Shown here piece after piece: positions 1-9,336 of a DNA stretch of 64,000 nucleotides. The stretch is from Chloroflexota bacterium. Lineage in GTDB: Bacteria; Chloroflexota; UBA6077; FW602-bin22; CADDYW01. Made by a program: the position numbers and the translations under genes. A model generated the notes under the pieces. That model was not told the DNA's origin. It did no database searches and saw nothing but the letters and a program-made list of their open reading frames with translations. The first letter of the stretch is position 1. The number at the start of each line of letters is the position of its first letter. The stretch is from NCBI GenBank assembly GCA_021324795.1, contig JAJPIK010000054.1:1-64000 (forward strand), written 5' to 3'.

Positions 1-278
1 CCTACGCGCTGGCGGAGACCGGAACACGCTCCTCCGGTCAGTCACACCAGTGTAATATTCTACACCATGGTCCGAGGCTGGTCCAATAAGAAGCACACGA
101 CTGGGCATTCCACGTTTTGAAAGAATAGCCTTTCGAGTCTGCGCACAATTCGGGAAAACGGCCGGCGAAGGATCGGGGAGTTGGCAGGCGTTGATCCAGC
201 TTTTCCCCCGCGTTTGACATTTCCCTTTTCAGCCGGAAAAATGTCATGAACAACGTATGCAAAGCAAGGAGGGGAAAC
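1..278. other. Intergenic left edge, no supported gene
   Basis: No convincing complete gene is seen. A 7-bp hairpin (arms 17-23 and 33-39) could be the tail of a terminator for a gene outside the window, but it has no T-tract. Reading frames entering from the left edge close at short distances (stops at about 54, 102 and 120), so a C-terminal fragment of an upstream gene is possible but cannot be identified. The last 65 bases hold the candidate promoter of the helicase gene. Confidence 0.5.
214..246 (+). promoter_or_regulatory. Candidate promoter and operator of the XPB-type helicase gene
   Basis: A perfect -35 (TTGACA, 214-219) is followed after 17 bp by a weak -10 (AAAAAT, 237-242). A perfect 8-bp inverted repeat, TGACATTT (215-222) and AAATGTCA (239-246), covers both hexamers. 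This is a typical repressor-operator arrangement. A start near 249 gives a leader of about 30 nt to the GTG at 279. The regulator is unknown. Confidence 0.5.
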
Positions 279-2030
279 GTGGCCGGAGAGACGAGTCGCC
301 CGATCATCGTACAGGGTGATCGCACGGTGTTGCTCGAGGTGAACAACCCGAGCTACGCCGAGGCCCGCGATGCCTTGGCCCGCTTTGCCGAGTTGGAGAA
401 GAGTCCGGAGCACATTCACACTTATCGGATTACTCCTCTCTCTCTCTGGAATGCCGCGGCCGCGGGAATGACCGCCGAGGTTATTCTCGACGCCCTGACG
501 AGATTCGGCAAGTATGATCTCCCCTCGAATGTCGCGATCGACATCGTCGACTACGTCAGTCGCTACGGTCGGTTAAAGCTCGTTCGCGACGGCGAAGACC
601 TTCTCTTAATTTCGGATGATGCGCCGCTTCTCGCTGAGATCGCTCACCACAAGCGCTTCGTCGACCTGATCAAAGCCCAGCGCGACGAGCATGCGCTGCT
701 CATCCCACCGGAGCTTCGTGGTCAGATCAAGCAAGCACTCGTTCAATTTGGCTTTCCTGCCGAGGATCTTGCCGGCTACGTCGACGGAGCACCACTAGAA
801 GTCCGACTGCGTCCCGAGACGACTGAAGGCGAGCCTTTCTCTTTGCGCCCCTACCAACAAGAGGCAGTCGACGTGTTCTACGCGGCTGGCGGCGTGCGTG
901 GCGGTAGCGGCGTCATTGTGCTGCCTTGTGGTGCTGGCAAGACAGTCGTCGGGCTGGCGATCATGAGTCGACTGCAGACGAACACGTTGATTCTAACTCC
1001 CAACACCGTCGCGGCTCGGCAATGGATCGAGGAGATCGCTCGCAAAACTCGGATTCCCGCCGATTTCGTTGGCGAGTATTCGGGCGAGCGCAAAGAGATC
1101 AAACCGGTCACCGTTGCCAATTATCAGATCTTGACCTATCGTTCGTCACGCAACGGCGACTTCCCGCACTTTGAGCTCTTCAACCAACGAGACTGGGGAC
1201 TGATTATTTACGACGAGGTCCATCTGCTGCCCGCCCCGGTCTTTCGGATCACTGCCGAGATCCAGGCGCGTCGCCGTCTCGGCCTCACCGCGACGCTCGT
1301 TCGCGAAGACGGTCGCGAGGAAGACGTCTTCTCCCTGATTGGCCCCAAGAAATACGACGTTCCTTGGAAGCAACTCGAACAGCAAGGTTGGATTGCCACC
1401 GCCGAGTGCCATGAGATCCGCATGCCACTGCCCAATGAACTCCGCATGGTCTACGCGATGAGTGAAGATCGTGAGAAGTACCGAGTAGCGGCAGAAAATC
1501 CTCTAAAAACTGACGCGATCAAGCTGATCTTGGAAAAACATCCGGACGATCAGATCTTGATCATCGGCCAGTACATCGACCAGATCATACAGATTGCTGA
1601 TCTTCTCGGGGCACCATTGATCACTGGCAAGACCCCGGTTCGGGACCGTGAAAAGCTATACGAGCAGTTCCGGACCGGCGAAGTGCGTATCTTGGTCGTT
1701 TCGAAGGTCGCGAACTTTGCGATTGATCTTCCCGATGCCAACGTGGCGATCCAGCTTTCCGGCACTTATGGCTCGCGCCAAGAAGAAGCGCAACGCTTAG
1801 GTCGCATTCTCCGGCCGAAGCGCCACGGACTCCTCGCCCACTTCTACACGCTCGTCACCCGCGACACCAAGGATCAGGACTTCGCCGCCAAACGCCAGAT
1901 GTTCCTTACCGAGCAAGGCTACCGATATCAGATCCTCAGTTTGGCTGAACTCTCTGATTACCAGCCAGTCACTTTCCAAATGAGTGCTCGACCAGCCGCG
2001 CCTCCAGCCTTGACGGCGCCCACCACCTAA
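279..2030 (+). CDS. XPB/ERCC3-type DEAD-box DNA helicase
   Basis: Superfamily 2 ATP-dependent 3'-5' DNA helicase of the XPB (Rad25/ERCC3) type, expected to unwind damaged DNA. The 583-residue product has an N-terminal helicase-associated region (about 1-190), Walker A GAGKT at 218-222, a DEVH box at 312-315, a GLTATLVREDGRE segment typical of XPB, and motif VI QRLGR at 505-509. The GTG at 279 is preferred over an in-frame ATG at 246, because AAGGAGG lies 6 nt before it and the ATG sits inside the candidate promoter. No Bax1/XPF nuclease partner is nearby; the downstream neighbour is a convergent membrane-protein gene. Family identity is strong; the in vivo role in excision repair is inferred from homologues. 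Confidence 0.9.
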   Translation: MAGETSRPIIVQGDRTVLLEVNNPSYAEARDALARFAELEKSPEHIHTYRITPLSLWNAAAAGMTAEVILDALTRFGKYDLPSNVAIDIVDYVSRYGRLKLVRDGEDLLLISDDAPLLAEIAHHKRFVDLIKAQRDEHALLIPPELRGQIKQALVQFGFPAEDLAGYVDGAPLEVRLRPETTEGEPFSLRPYQQEAVDVFYAAGGVRGGSGVIVLPCGAGKTVVGLAIMSRLQTNTLILTPNTVAARQWIEEIARKTRIPADFVGEYSGERKEIKPVTVANYQILTYRSSRNGDFPHFELFNQRDWGLIIYDEVHLLPAPVFRITAEIQARRRLGLTATLVREDGREEDVFSLIGPKKYDVPWKQLEQQGWIATAECHEIRMPLPNELRMVYAMSEDREKYRVAAENPLKTDAIKLILEKHPDDQILIIGQYIDQIIQIADLLGAPLITGKTPVRDREKLYEQFRTGEVRILVVSKVANFAIDLPDANVAIQLSGTYGSRQEEAQRLGRILRPKRHGLLAHFYTLVTRDTKDQDFAAKRQMFLTEQGYRYQILSLAELSDYQPVTFQMSARPAAPPALTAPTT

Positions 2031-2046
2031 TCCTACCGTCGCACTT

Positions 2047-2129
2047 TGTCATTACTGCGGAGCGAAGCGACGAAGAATCTCTCGTCTATCAGGGAGATTC
2101 TTCGCTCCCCGTGGTTGCCCAGAATGACA
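2047..2129. repeat. Dispersed palindromic repeat (full copy) downstream of the helicase gene
   Basis: An outer pair (TGTCATT... and ...AGAATGACA) encloses a stem built from GCGACGAAGAATCTC (2068-2082) and GGAGATTCTTCGC (2093-2105). Related copies lie at 31529-31612 and 19263-19316, with a half copy at 16631-16662. It sits 17 nt after a stop codon between converging genes, so it may also end transcription. Confidence 0.75.
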
Positions 2130-2154
2130 GATTCGCCCAACTGCGGCCGTAGGA

Positions 2155-2592
2155 CTAACTAGCCTCGGCTGGATTACTCGTCATGTTGGGGATCTTGCGC
2201 TGACGAGCAGACTTGTGCTCGCGCCAGAGAAAGACATCGACGACCGTCGCGCCGGCGGCAATCAGTCCAAGCAGCGTGAACCCAAGGTTACGAGAGCCGG
2301 CTAACCAGGCAATTGCAATTCCGATGGCGTCAGTGCCATCCGTCAGCGCGCGGGCCAAGAGCCACGGCGCCACTCGTCCCTCGTGTAACGTCGCCGAGAG
2401 AATGCCGACGCCGCTGATCGTGTCCCGGGCCCCGATCGCGCGCACCGTGGTGACCGCGGCCGGCTCATCTTCCAACGGAATGTTGAACAAGCGCGCGAAG
2501 AAACGCGGGAAGAGGAAAGGAATCAACCCGAAGACGATTGTGCCAAGGCTCAGACCAATTGTGAACTGGCGTAAGGTACGCTCGGGCAACAT
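2155..2592 (-). CDS. Small four-helix membrane protein, DUF4267-like
   Basis: A 145-residue integral membrane protein with about four hydrophobic segments (near 10-30, 45-65, 80-105 and 108-128) and a basic cytoplasmic tail (WREHKSARQRKIP). The pattern, including VRAIGARDTISGVGIL after the first helix, resembles DUF4267 proteins of unknown function. A GGAGGG ribosome-binding site lies 9 nt before the ATG. It is transcribed towards the helicase gene, with a palindromic repeat between the two. No function can be given; the family call is tentative. Confidence 0.65.
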   Translation of the reverse strand: MLPERTLRQFTIGLSLGTIVFGLIPFLFPRFFARLFNIPLEDEPAAVTTVRAIGARDTISGVGILSATLHEGRVAPWLLARALTDGTDAIGIAIAWLAGSRNLGFTLLGLIAAGATVVDVFLWREHKSARQRKIPNMTSNPAEAS

Positions 2593-2676
2593 CGTGATAA
2601 CCCTCCGAAAAAAACGCTCTATGGCCGATCGCGCGACAATCGCTGAAATATGAGTCGACAGTCGAGCGCGCAGCCC

Positions 2677-3630
2677 TCACTCTACCTCTCTTCCAGAGGA
2701 AAAGGGAACTTTACCGATGCTCGCGAGCGCTCGCTCGGCGAGGACCAATGCCCCGTAGAGGCCAGCCTTTTGGCCGAGCTCGGCAGGCACGACGTAGCTG
2801 TCGATACCCTCGCGAAGCTCTGGCATGTCGACGTAACCATTCAAGACCTCAACCAGATCTCGGCGGATCTTCGGCAGTAAATGGCGCTGATGCATTACTC
2901 CACCGCCGAGGATAATCCGTTTCGGCGAGACGACGAGCAGCGCCGCACTGATCCCATAGGCGAGATAACGCGCTTCGAGATCCCAGATCGGATCGTCGGC
3001 CGAGATCTCCGGAACCGGCCGACCAGCTCGCGCCGCCAGGGCCGGACCACAGGCAACCCCTTCCAAGCAACGGCCATGGAAGGAACAGATGCCCGGGAAG
3101 CTATCGCCATCAAGCGTTGGTACGGGCACGTGACCGACTTCCGGATGCATCAAACCATGGAGTGGCTCGCCGTTGACCGCGATCCCGCCCCCGATACCGG
3201 TCCCGATCGTCAGATAAAGCGCCGAGTCTAACCCCCGGGCCGCCCCCCAGCGTAACTCACCGAGAACAGAACCGTTGACGTCGGTGTCCCAGCCGAGCGG
3301 TACCCCCAGGCGACGGCTGAGTGGGGCCAGGATTCGTGCTCCGGACCAGTGCTCTTTGGTCGATTTCAAGACACAGCCGTAGGTCGACTGATTAGGATCC
3401 AAACCGATCGGCCCAAATGTCGCCACGCCCACTGCCATGAGCTGCACGTCCGGGCGCGGGCGCTGAAAGAAGGCGATCACCTCACCGATCGTTTCTACCG
3501 GGTCAGTCGTCGGGATCGTGATTTCGTCGACCACGTCGCTCGGACTCGTGCCGACCATGCAGACGAACTTCGTTCCGCCCCCCTCGACCGCACCGAATAC
3601 GGGCCGGACACCTCCGCCGCTCGTTCCCAC
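2677..3630 (-). CDS. ROK-family sugar kinase (fructokinase/glucokinase type)
   Basis: Cytoplasmic ATP-dependent hexose kinase of the ROK family, 317 residues. The N-terminal phosphate loop (GAVEGGGTKF), the substrate-binding DTDVNGSVLGE, the glycine loop TIGTGIGGGIAV and HPEVGHV are present. HPEVGHV together with CSFHGRCLEG gives the His/Cys/His/Cys zinc site typical of bacterial fructokinases (ScrK/YdhR), which favours fructose over glucose. The GTG start at 3630 has GGGAGG 5 nt upstream. Its promoter region lies back to back with sbcD, so it is divergent from the repair operon and probably independent of it. Confidence 0.88.
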   Translation of the reverse strand: MGTSGGGVRPVFGAVEGGGTKFVCMVGTSPSDVVDEITIPTTDPVETIGEVIAFFQRPRPDVQLMAVGVATFGPIGLDPNQSTYGCVLKSTKEHWSGARILAPLSRRLGVPLGWDTDVNGSVLGELRWGAARGLDSALYLTIGTGIGGGIAVNGEPLHGLMHPEVGHVPVPTLDGDSFPGICSFHGRCLEGVACGPALAARAGRPVPEISADDPIWDLEARYLAYGISAALLVVSPKRIILGGGVMHQRHLLPKIRRDLVEVLNGYVDMPELREGIDSYVVPAELGQKAGLYGALVLAERALASIGKVPFSSGREVE

Positions 3631-3716
3631 CTGTCCTCCCTTTCCCGTGCGTTTTACCTTCGTTAAATTATACGCTGGAATCCACGCGTTCCCGCCAGTA
3701 GCAGGCGCCGGTACGC

Positions 3717-3722
3717 TATAAT
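3717..3722 (+). promoter_or_regulatory. Consensus -10 hexamer of the sbcD-herA operon
   Basis: A perfect TATAAT lies 20 nt before the GTG of sbcD. No good -35 is seen at the expected distance. A GAGGAG ribosome-binding site follows at 3729-3734. The predicted leader is about 12 nt, very short but compatible with this site. Confidence 0.5.
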
Positions 3723-3742
3723 ACGGCCGAGGAGAATACCGC

Positions 3743-5050
3743 GTGCGCTGCTCGTTTGTCCAGTTCGGCGACGTCCACCTCGGAACTCAGCAATACGATT
3801 CGGCCGAACGTCTCAATGATTTCGGTCGTGCCTGGCTGTTCGCCTGTCAATACGCAGTCGAACACCGGCCGGACTTTGTTATCTGCACCGGTGACCTTTT
3901 CAATCGCTTCACGATCAATCCAGTCACCTTCGATCAAGCGTACGCTGGGCTCTCCATGCTGCGCGACGCCGGTATCCCTATTGTCGACGTTCAAGGCAAT
4001 CATGATCGTTCTCGAAGCGGTGAAGGCAAGAGTTGGCTAGACAGCCTCGCCGAGCACGGCCTGCTTACCCACCTCGACCTCCAGATCGAGGCAGACGGCG
4101 TCAAACTCAGACCGGTCAGCGCGCCACGACACAGTGGCAGCTTCGTCGAATGGGCGAACTGCCGGATTTTCGGCTTGCGCTACCTGGGAATGTCAACCGA
4201 ACGAGTTCTGACCATGCTCCGGCCAGAGATCGAAAAGCTTCCACGCGATGGCCTGTTTACCATCCTGGTACTGCACGCCGGGCTCGAAGGGATCGTTCCC
4301 CACTTCAACGCCGAGCTGTCGACCGACGCCCTCGCGCAGCTCCACGAATGCGTCGACTATGTCGCGCTTGGCCACATTCACAAGCACTACACGGTCGGCA
4401 ACTACGCCTTCAATGGGGGTAGCCTGGAAACCTGGGCGCTGAATGAATGGGAGTGGGACCGCGGCCTCCTCCATGTCGAGGTCGATACGTCGCGTGAGCC
4501 GCCGGTGACCGCGCGTCTAGTGAGCGTCCCCAAGCGGCCGTTTTGCCGTCTGCGCTTCGACGTCAGCAACTACGATGATCCAGCTAGCCTCCAGCGCGCA
4601 TACTGGGAGATGCTCGAGCGCGAGGAACGGAAGCGCCCAAGCCAGGCTCCGGTCGTCGTTCTCGATCTGATTGGTCGCCTGCGCTTTCATCGGGGTGACT
4701 TGCCGATCAACAAGCTCGAAGACGCTGCCCAGGCGAAGCTGCGACCGCTGGTGCTGCGGGTCCTGGAACGCTACGACCTCAACGAATTCGAGACAGACCG
4801 CGAAGGCGAGGACGAAGAGCCAATCGACCGCGCCATCTTAGAGAAGCAAGTTCTCCAGGCTCGCTTGGCCGAGGACGCTCGCTTTGCGCCCCACGCCGAG
4901 AAGCTCGCCCGGCTTGCCCTCGTTTTGAAAGAACGCGCTCTCCAGGGCGACGACGGTCCCCGGCTGGTCGAAACTCTCCGCGATGGCTGGCGCCAGATTC
5001 AAGGTGTCGAGCCAGAATTTTTAATATCCGAGCCGGTCGCGGAGTCGTAG
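3743..5050 (+). CDS. sbcD: SbcD/Mre11-type DNA exonuclease
   Basis: Metal-dependent double-strand-end nuclease subunit of the SbcCD (Mre11-Rad50) complex, 435 residues. The calcineurin-like phosphoesterase motifs are in order: GDVHLG (9-14), GDLFNR (50-55), GNHD (85-88), LHAG (177-180) and GHIHKHY (210-216), so all metal ligands are present. The C-terminal 150 residues form the capping/Rad50-binding region. It starts with GTG behind GAGGAG and is the first gene of a five-gene operon, with sbcC starting 2 nt after its stop. SbcCD opens hairpins and trims blocked DNA ends; pairing here with NurA and HerA indicates 5'-end resection like the archaeal pathway. Confidence 0.93.
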   Translation: MRCSFVQFGDVHLGTQQYDSAERLNDFGRAWLFACQYAVEHRPDFVICTGDLFNRFTINPVTFDQAYAGLSMLRDAGIPIVDVQGNHDRSRSGEGKSWLDSLAEHGLLTHLDLQIEADGVKLRPVSAPRHSGSFVEWANCRIFGLRYLGMSTERVLTMLRPEIEKLPRDGLFTILVLHAGLEGIVPHFNAELSTDALAQLHECVDYVALGHIHKHYTVGNYAFNGGSLETWALNEWEWDRGLLHVEVDTSREPPVTARLVSVPKRPFCRLRFDVSNYDDPASLQRAYWEMLEREERKRPSQAPVVVLDLIGRLRFHRGDLPINKLEDAAQAKLRPLVLRVLERYDLNEFETDREGEDEEPIDRAILEKQVLQARLAEDARFAPHAEKLARLALVLKERALQGDDGPRLVETLRDGWRQIQGVEPEFLISEPVAES

Positions 5051-5052
5051 CG

Positions 5053-8000
5053 ATGCTCATTCGTGAAGTCCGACTCGAGAACATCAAATCCTACGGCAGC
5101 CCAGCCGAGGTGATTCGGTTCGAGCGCGGCGTGAACGCGATCTCTGGACAGAACGGCGCGGGCAAGTCGACGATCCTCGAAGCAATTGGCTGTGCCCTTT
5201 TCCAATACTTGCCCTACAAGCACGAACAATTCGTTCGAGAAGGAGTACGCAGCGGCACGATTACCGTCGTCGTCGAGTCCCGATTGGACCAGCGCACTTA
5301 CGAGGTCATCCGACGGATTGGCAGCGGACAAAGTCACGCGGTTTACGATCCCGAAATCTGTCAGCACGTCGCTCGGGGCACCGACGAAGTTCGCCGCTGG
5401 CTCCAGAAGGAATGGCACCTTCAGGACCCGATTACCCTTTCAGAATTATTCGTCAACGCGGTCGGCCCACCCCAGGGCTCGCTCACCGCGATCTTTCTGG
5501 ATACCGCCAGCGTGCGGCAGTCGAAGTTCGATCCGCTCTTACGGGTCGCCGATTACCTCCAAGCTTATCGACGGCTCAGTGCTCTCGACAAGACGCTGGA
5601 AGAAGAACAGCGGCAGATCGAAGAACAGGTCAATCGCCTGGCCTACAAAACCGAGGCACGCGTCCAGCTCGAAGCCGAACGGGCCCAGGTGCGCGACGAG
5701 CAGGCTGACCTGGCAGTGAAGCTCAGTCGATTGAGCACTGAACGCGCTCTACTGGAACGCGAGATCGACCTCTTCAACCGGGCGGAACAAGCCTGGCGCA
5801 GGGCAATCGCCGTCGCCGACCTGACGAGAGCGCAAGCAACGTCGGCTCGCACATTTTTCGAGCTCATTCGGCGCGATCAGCAGCGCACCGCCGAGGCTGC
5901 CGACACTTGCCGGCGAACAATGACGGGCCACGAACGCTATCGAGAAGCCGAAGAGCGGCTGCGTGCCCTGGAAATCGAGCGAGATGCTCGTGAGCGCCTT
6001 CGCCAGCAGCGTCACGATGCCGACGCTCGGCTAAGCGAGGCGACGAATCGGCTCGCGCACTTCAACGCGGAGATCGTTCGCTTAGAAGAGGCCGGCCGTG
6101 AGGCCGCAGAGCAACGTCTGCGTATTCCCGAACAGGAGGCGTGCGAGCGGCAAGTTCAAACCGCGCGCGACGCTAAGCGCGATGCCGAGCAGATCCAGCG
6201 AAATCTGATCGGTCTTCGTGAGCAGCTCGACCAGCTCGAACAGCGGGTCGAGGAGGGCGAGCGCATCATCGGCGAAACCGAGCGCAAGCATCCGATCGCC
6301 GACGAGCTGCCCATGCGACGCACCTGCTATCAAGCGCTCAATGAGGAACTCGCGGCGGCGAATCGCGCCGACGGCGAGTGTAAGCACCTGCGCATCGCGG
6401 TGCAGGAAGCTCAGCAGCAAATCAGCCGGATCACGCAGAAGATCGAAGAACTCGATGGGCAGATCGCCAGCGCGCGGGCTGATCTGAAGGAGAGCCTTGA
6501 CCTGGCTACCGTGGAGACTCGACACCGCGCCCTCGCCGACGAACGGGCCGCGGCAAATGCGCAATTACAGCAGGCGCAAGCAACCCGCCAGCAGGTCTCC
6601 GGGGGATTGTGTCCGTTCCTGCACGAATCATGTCGGAATCTACGGCCTGGCATTACCTTGGAAACCTACTTTGACGAGGAAATCCGTCGTTGGACAGATG
6701 CCGTCAGCGATCTCACCAAGCAGGTCAACGTGATCGATCAGCAGCTTCGCGCCGCCCAGGCCGCAGCGACTCGCTCCGCTGAGCTGAAGGCTCTCATTCT
6801 GCAGTGCGACCAACTGAAGGCCGATCGTCAGTATCGCCTCACCTGGCTCGAGCAGCATCAAGCGAAGCTACAAGAAGCCTCGGTGCTGGCGAGCCGACGT
6901 ACCGAGCTCGAACGAGAAACGCGCGAGGCGGAGCAGCTTTTCCGTGATGCCGAGCGTGCCTTTCAGGACGTAGCCAATCTGCCGCGTTGGGCCAAAGCGC
7001 TCGACGCGCTCAAATGTGACCGTGACACCTGCCAGGCCGAGCTGGCGAAGGCCTCGTCGCGGCTGCCCCATCTCCAACAGACTGCAGCGGAGCTACCCCG
7101 GCTCGAAGAAGCCCTCGCCGCGTTGGGCGATCCCCGGGCCCGGGCGGCTCACCTGGCCAGCGAGGCAAGCCGCTTGACCGAAGTCCAACGTCAGCGCGAT
7201 CAGGTCCAGGAAGAGCAACAAGCCGTGGCCGAGCGCTTAGCCAAGCTCGACGAGGAACTCAATCGCTACCAGGATCTCGACGAGCGGATCAAGGAATGGC
7301 GCTACGTGCGTGAAAGCTGCCGGGCAGACCACGAGGCGTTTCTCGCCGCGGCCCCCCTCGCCCGGACTCTCGACGAGCAGACCGTGGCCCTGCACCAGGC
7401 CCAGACGAAGCTGGACGAGGCAAATGAGGCGGTGGCCCGGGCGCAAGAAGCCGTCGACGCGGCCGAGGCTAGCTATGACGTTGAGGCGCACCGAACGGCT
7501 CAGCGACGCCAGAGTGAACTGGACACCGAGATCGGCAGCCTGCAAGCCAAGATCGACGCCGCGGCGCGGCACGAGCGCGAGCTGAACCTTGAGCTGGCGC
7601 GGCTCCACGAGGTTGAGATCGCCCTGGCCGCGCTACGGCGTCAGGTCGAGAGTATTGTGAACGAGCGCGCCCTGGCCGAGCATGTGCGGCGGTCGGTGCG
7701 GGATGCCGGCCCCGACATCGCTGATCAGCTCCTCCGACGGATCAGCCGCACCGCGAGCCGGATCAACGCGGAAGTGCTCGACCGTTCGGGCATCGATCTC
7801 GAGTGGGCTTCGGACTATGAGATCGTCACGCGCCGTCAGGGCGATAAACGTGATTTTAGCCAGCTTTCTGGCGGCGAGCAGATGGCCGCGGCACTTGCCG
7901 TGCGCCTGGCGATTCTCCGTGACTTGAGCAACGTCCGGATCGCCTTCCTGGATGAGCCCACTGCCCATCTCGACCAGGACCGACGGACCAATCTGGGCGA

Positions 8001-8133
8001 TCAGGTCCAGCGCCTCCAAGGCTTCGATCAGCTTATTGTCATCAGCCACGACGACACGTTTGATGGCCTCTTCGGTCACGTGATTCGCATCGTCAACGAA
8101 AACGGACGGTCCCGAGTCGTGGATCAGCACTGA
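5053..8133 (+). CDS. sbcC: SbcC/Rad50-type SMC ATPase
   Basis: ATP-driven clamp subunit of the Mre11-Rad50 complex, 1026 residues, the usual size. Walker A GQNGAGKST is at 32-40, the ABC signature LSGGEQ at 938-943 and Walker B FLDEPT from 965. Between them lie two long coiled coils rich in Glu, Arg, Gln and Ala. The apex carries C520 and C527 spaced CX6C (CPFLHESC) rather than the CXXC zinc hook normally expected in Rad50. It starts 2 nt after sbcD stops and ends 2 nt before nurA, so the two are translationally coupled. Confidence 0.94.
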   Translation: MLIREVRLENIKSYGSPAEVIRFERGVNAISGQNGAGKSTILEAIGCALFQYLPYKHEQFVREGVRSGTITVVVESRLDQRTYEVIRRIGSGQSHAVYDPEICQHVARGTDEVRRWLQKEWHLQDPITLSELFVNAVGPPQGSLTAIFLDTASVRQSKFDPLLRVADYLQAYRRLSALDKTLEEEQRQIEEQVNRLAYKTEARVQLEAERAQVRDEQADLAVKLSRLSTERALLEREIDLFNRAEQAWRRAIAVADLTRAQATSARTFFELIRRDQQRTAEAADTCRRTMTGHERYREAEERLRALEIERDARERLRQQRHDADARLSEATNRLAHFNAEIVRLEEAGREAAEQRLRIPEQEACERQVQTARDAKRDAEQIQRNLIGLREQLDQLEQRVEEGERIIGETERKHPIADELPMRRTCYQALNEELAAANRADGECKHLRIAVQEAQQQISRITQKIEELDGQIASARADLKESLDLATVETRHRALADERAAANAQLQQAQATRQQVSGGLCPFLHESCRNLRPGITLETYFDEEIRRWTDAVSDLTKQVNVIDQQLRAAQAAATRSAELKALILQCDQLKADRQYRLTWLEQHQAKLQEASVLASRRTELERETREAEQLFRDAERAFQDVANLPRWAKALDALKCDRDTCQAELAKASSRLPHLQQTAAELPRLEEALAALGDPRARAAHLASEASRLTEVQRQRDQVQEEQQAVAERLAKLDEELNRYQDLDERIKEWRYVRESCRADHEAFLAAAPLARTLDEQTVALHQAQTKLDEANEAVARAQEAVDAAEASYDVEAHRTAQRRQSELDTEIGSLQAKIDAAARHERELNLELARLHEVEIALAALRRQVESIVNERALAEHVRRSVRDAGPDIADQLLRRISRTASRINAEVLDRSGIDLEWASDYEIVTRRQGDKRDFSQLSGGEQMAAALAVRLAILRDLSNVRIAFLDEPTAHLDQDRRTNLGDQVQRLQGFDQLIVISHDDTFDGLFGHVIRIVNENGRSRVVDQH

Positions 8134-8135
8134 TC

Positions 8136-9335
8136 ATGCTTTACCCTTCGCGTGTCAGCCGCCAGCTCGAAGCCAACGTCGAACGCTTTCGTACCTTCGC
8201 GGAAACCGAGCGCGCCGCTTTCCACACCTTCGATGGTCCGTTGGCGCTGCTCGATTCGTTCGACCAGGCGGCTCTAATCGAGCGCCTCGCGGTCGACGAT
8301 CGGCCTGGCGCGCTGCCCAGCGAAGAGTGGCAGGAGGCGACCGGGCTGATTGTCCCCTTCGACACCCAGTTCGAGCACCACCGGGCGGCTCGCTCCTGGG
8401 CACTGGATCAGATCGCCGGCATCACCACGGTCGCGGTGGACGGCAGTGAGATCAAGCCGACGAAGGACTACTCTTTGCCAATCGCGGCGGTTCAGGTTGG
8501 CTGGTTCGAGAATCCTCATCGCGCCGACGTACCCTACGTTAAGGATGCCACGTTCGAGGTTGTCGATCCGGCGGAGCTGACCGCCGAGGCCGGCGACGGT
8601 TTTGGCATCGCCGAGCAGCGCTTGGCGCTTCGGAGGTTTCAACTCGAAGTCGAAGTCTTGATCGCGCGCATGACGTCGCTGGCCGAGCACGGCTGGCCCG
8701 CTCAGCATCCTCCGGTGGCCTTCTTCGATGGCAGCCTCATTGTCAGCTTTACTGCGGTTATGCTCGAGCGCCTTGGCGATGAATACATCCAGGCGATCTG
8801 CGACTTACTCCGAGTATCGGAAGATAGTGGCGTCCCGGTGGTCGGGTACGTCGATACCTCACTCGCCAAGGATCTGGCAACGCTGCTCGCGGTGCTTGGC
8901 GGACTGCCCCGTCCCCAACGCATGCCGGACAGCCGACTTCTCGACAATCGGATGCAGTGGGGAGACCGAACCCGAGCGCTCGTCTGCGCCCGAGCCGACG
9001 TTCTGGATCGTTACCTGGCCCACGAAACAAGCTACGCCCGCGAGATCTGCTTCACCTACCTGAAAACCAACCAGACGGCCCCACCATCGCGTCTGGATCT
9101 GCCACGCTGGGTCATCCGGGCGGGACTGCTCGACCACGTTCTGGACGTTGTACGCAGCGAAGTCATCGTCGGCAATGGCTATCCTTACTGTCTCGAAACC
9201 GCCGACGCCTGCGCCGTGCTGAGTGCGCTCGACCGGGAGCGGTTTTACCGGATTCTTCAGGATTTTGCCGTTCGGCATCAATTAGCGTTACGGATCGTCC
9301 CCAAGGCGGCGAGTAAGCGTCGACGGAGGGTGTAA
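8136..9335 (+). CDS. nurA: NurA-domain 5'-3' nuclease
   Basis: NurA-type nuclease that, in archaea, works inside the HerA hexamer to resect 5' strands at double-strand breaks. The 399-residue protein has the NurA core: VAVDGSEI with Asp102, FFDGSLI with Asp198, and VGYVDTS with Asp240, together matching a manganese-binding RNase-H-like site. The C-terminal part (YLKTNQTAPP, then RLDLPRWV) fits the conserved end of the family. It lies 2 nt after sbcC and overlaps the ribosome-binding site of the next gene. The call is strong from motifs plus the neighbouring herA. Confidence 0.9.
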   Translation: MLYPSRVSRQLEANVERFRTFAETERAAFHTFDGPLALLDSFDQAALIERLAVDDRPGALPSEEWQEATGLIVPFDTQFEHHRAARSWALDQIAGITTVAVDGSEIKPTKDYSLPIAAVQVGWFENPHRADVPYVKDATFEVVDPAELTAEAGDGFGIAEQRLALRRFQLEVEVLIARMTSLAEHGWPAQHPPVAFFDGSLIVSFTAVMLERLGDEYIQAICDLLRVSEDSGVPVVGYVDTSLAKDLATLLAVLGGLPRPQRMPDSRLLDNRMQWGDRTRALVCARADVLDRYLAHETSYAREICFTYLKTNQTAPPSRLDLPRWVIRAGLLDHVLDVVRSEVIVGNGYPYCLETADACAVLSALDRERFYRILQDFAVRHQLALRIVPKAASKRRRRV

Positions 9336-9336
9336 A

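Noticed and set aside
246..278. Upstream ATG of the helicase gene
   Set aside because: It lies within the predicted promoter, and the GTG at 279 has AAGGAGG at ideal spacing.
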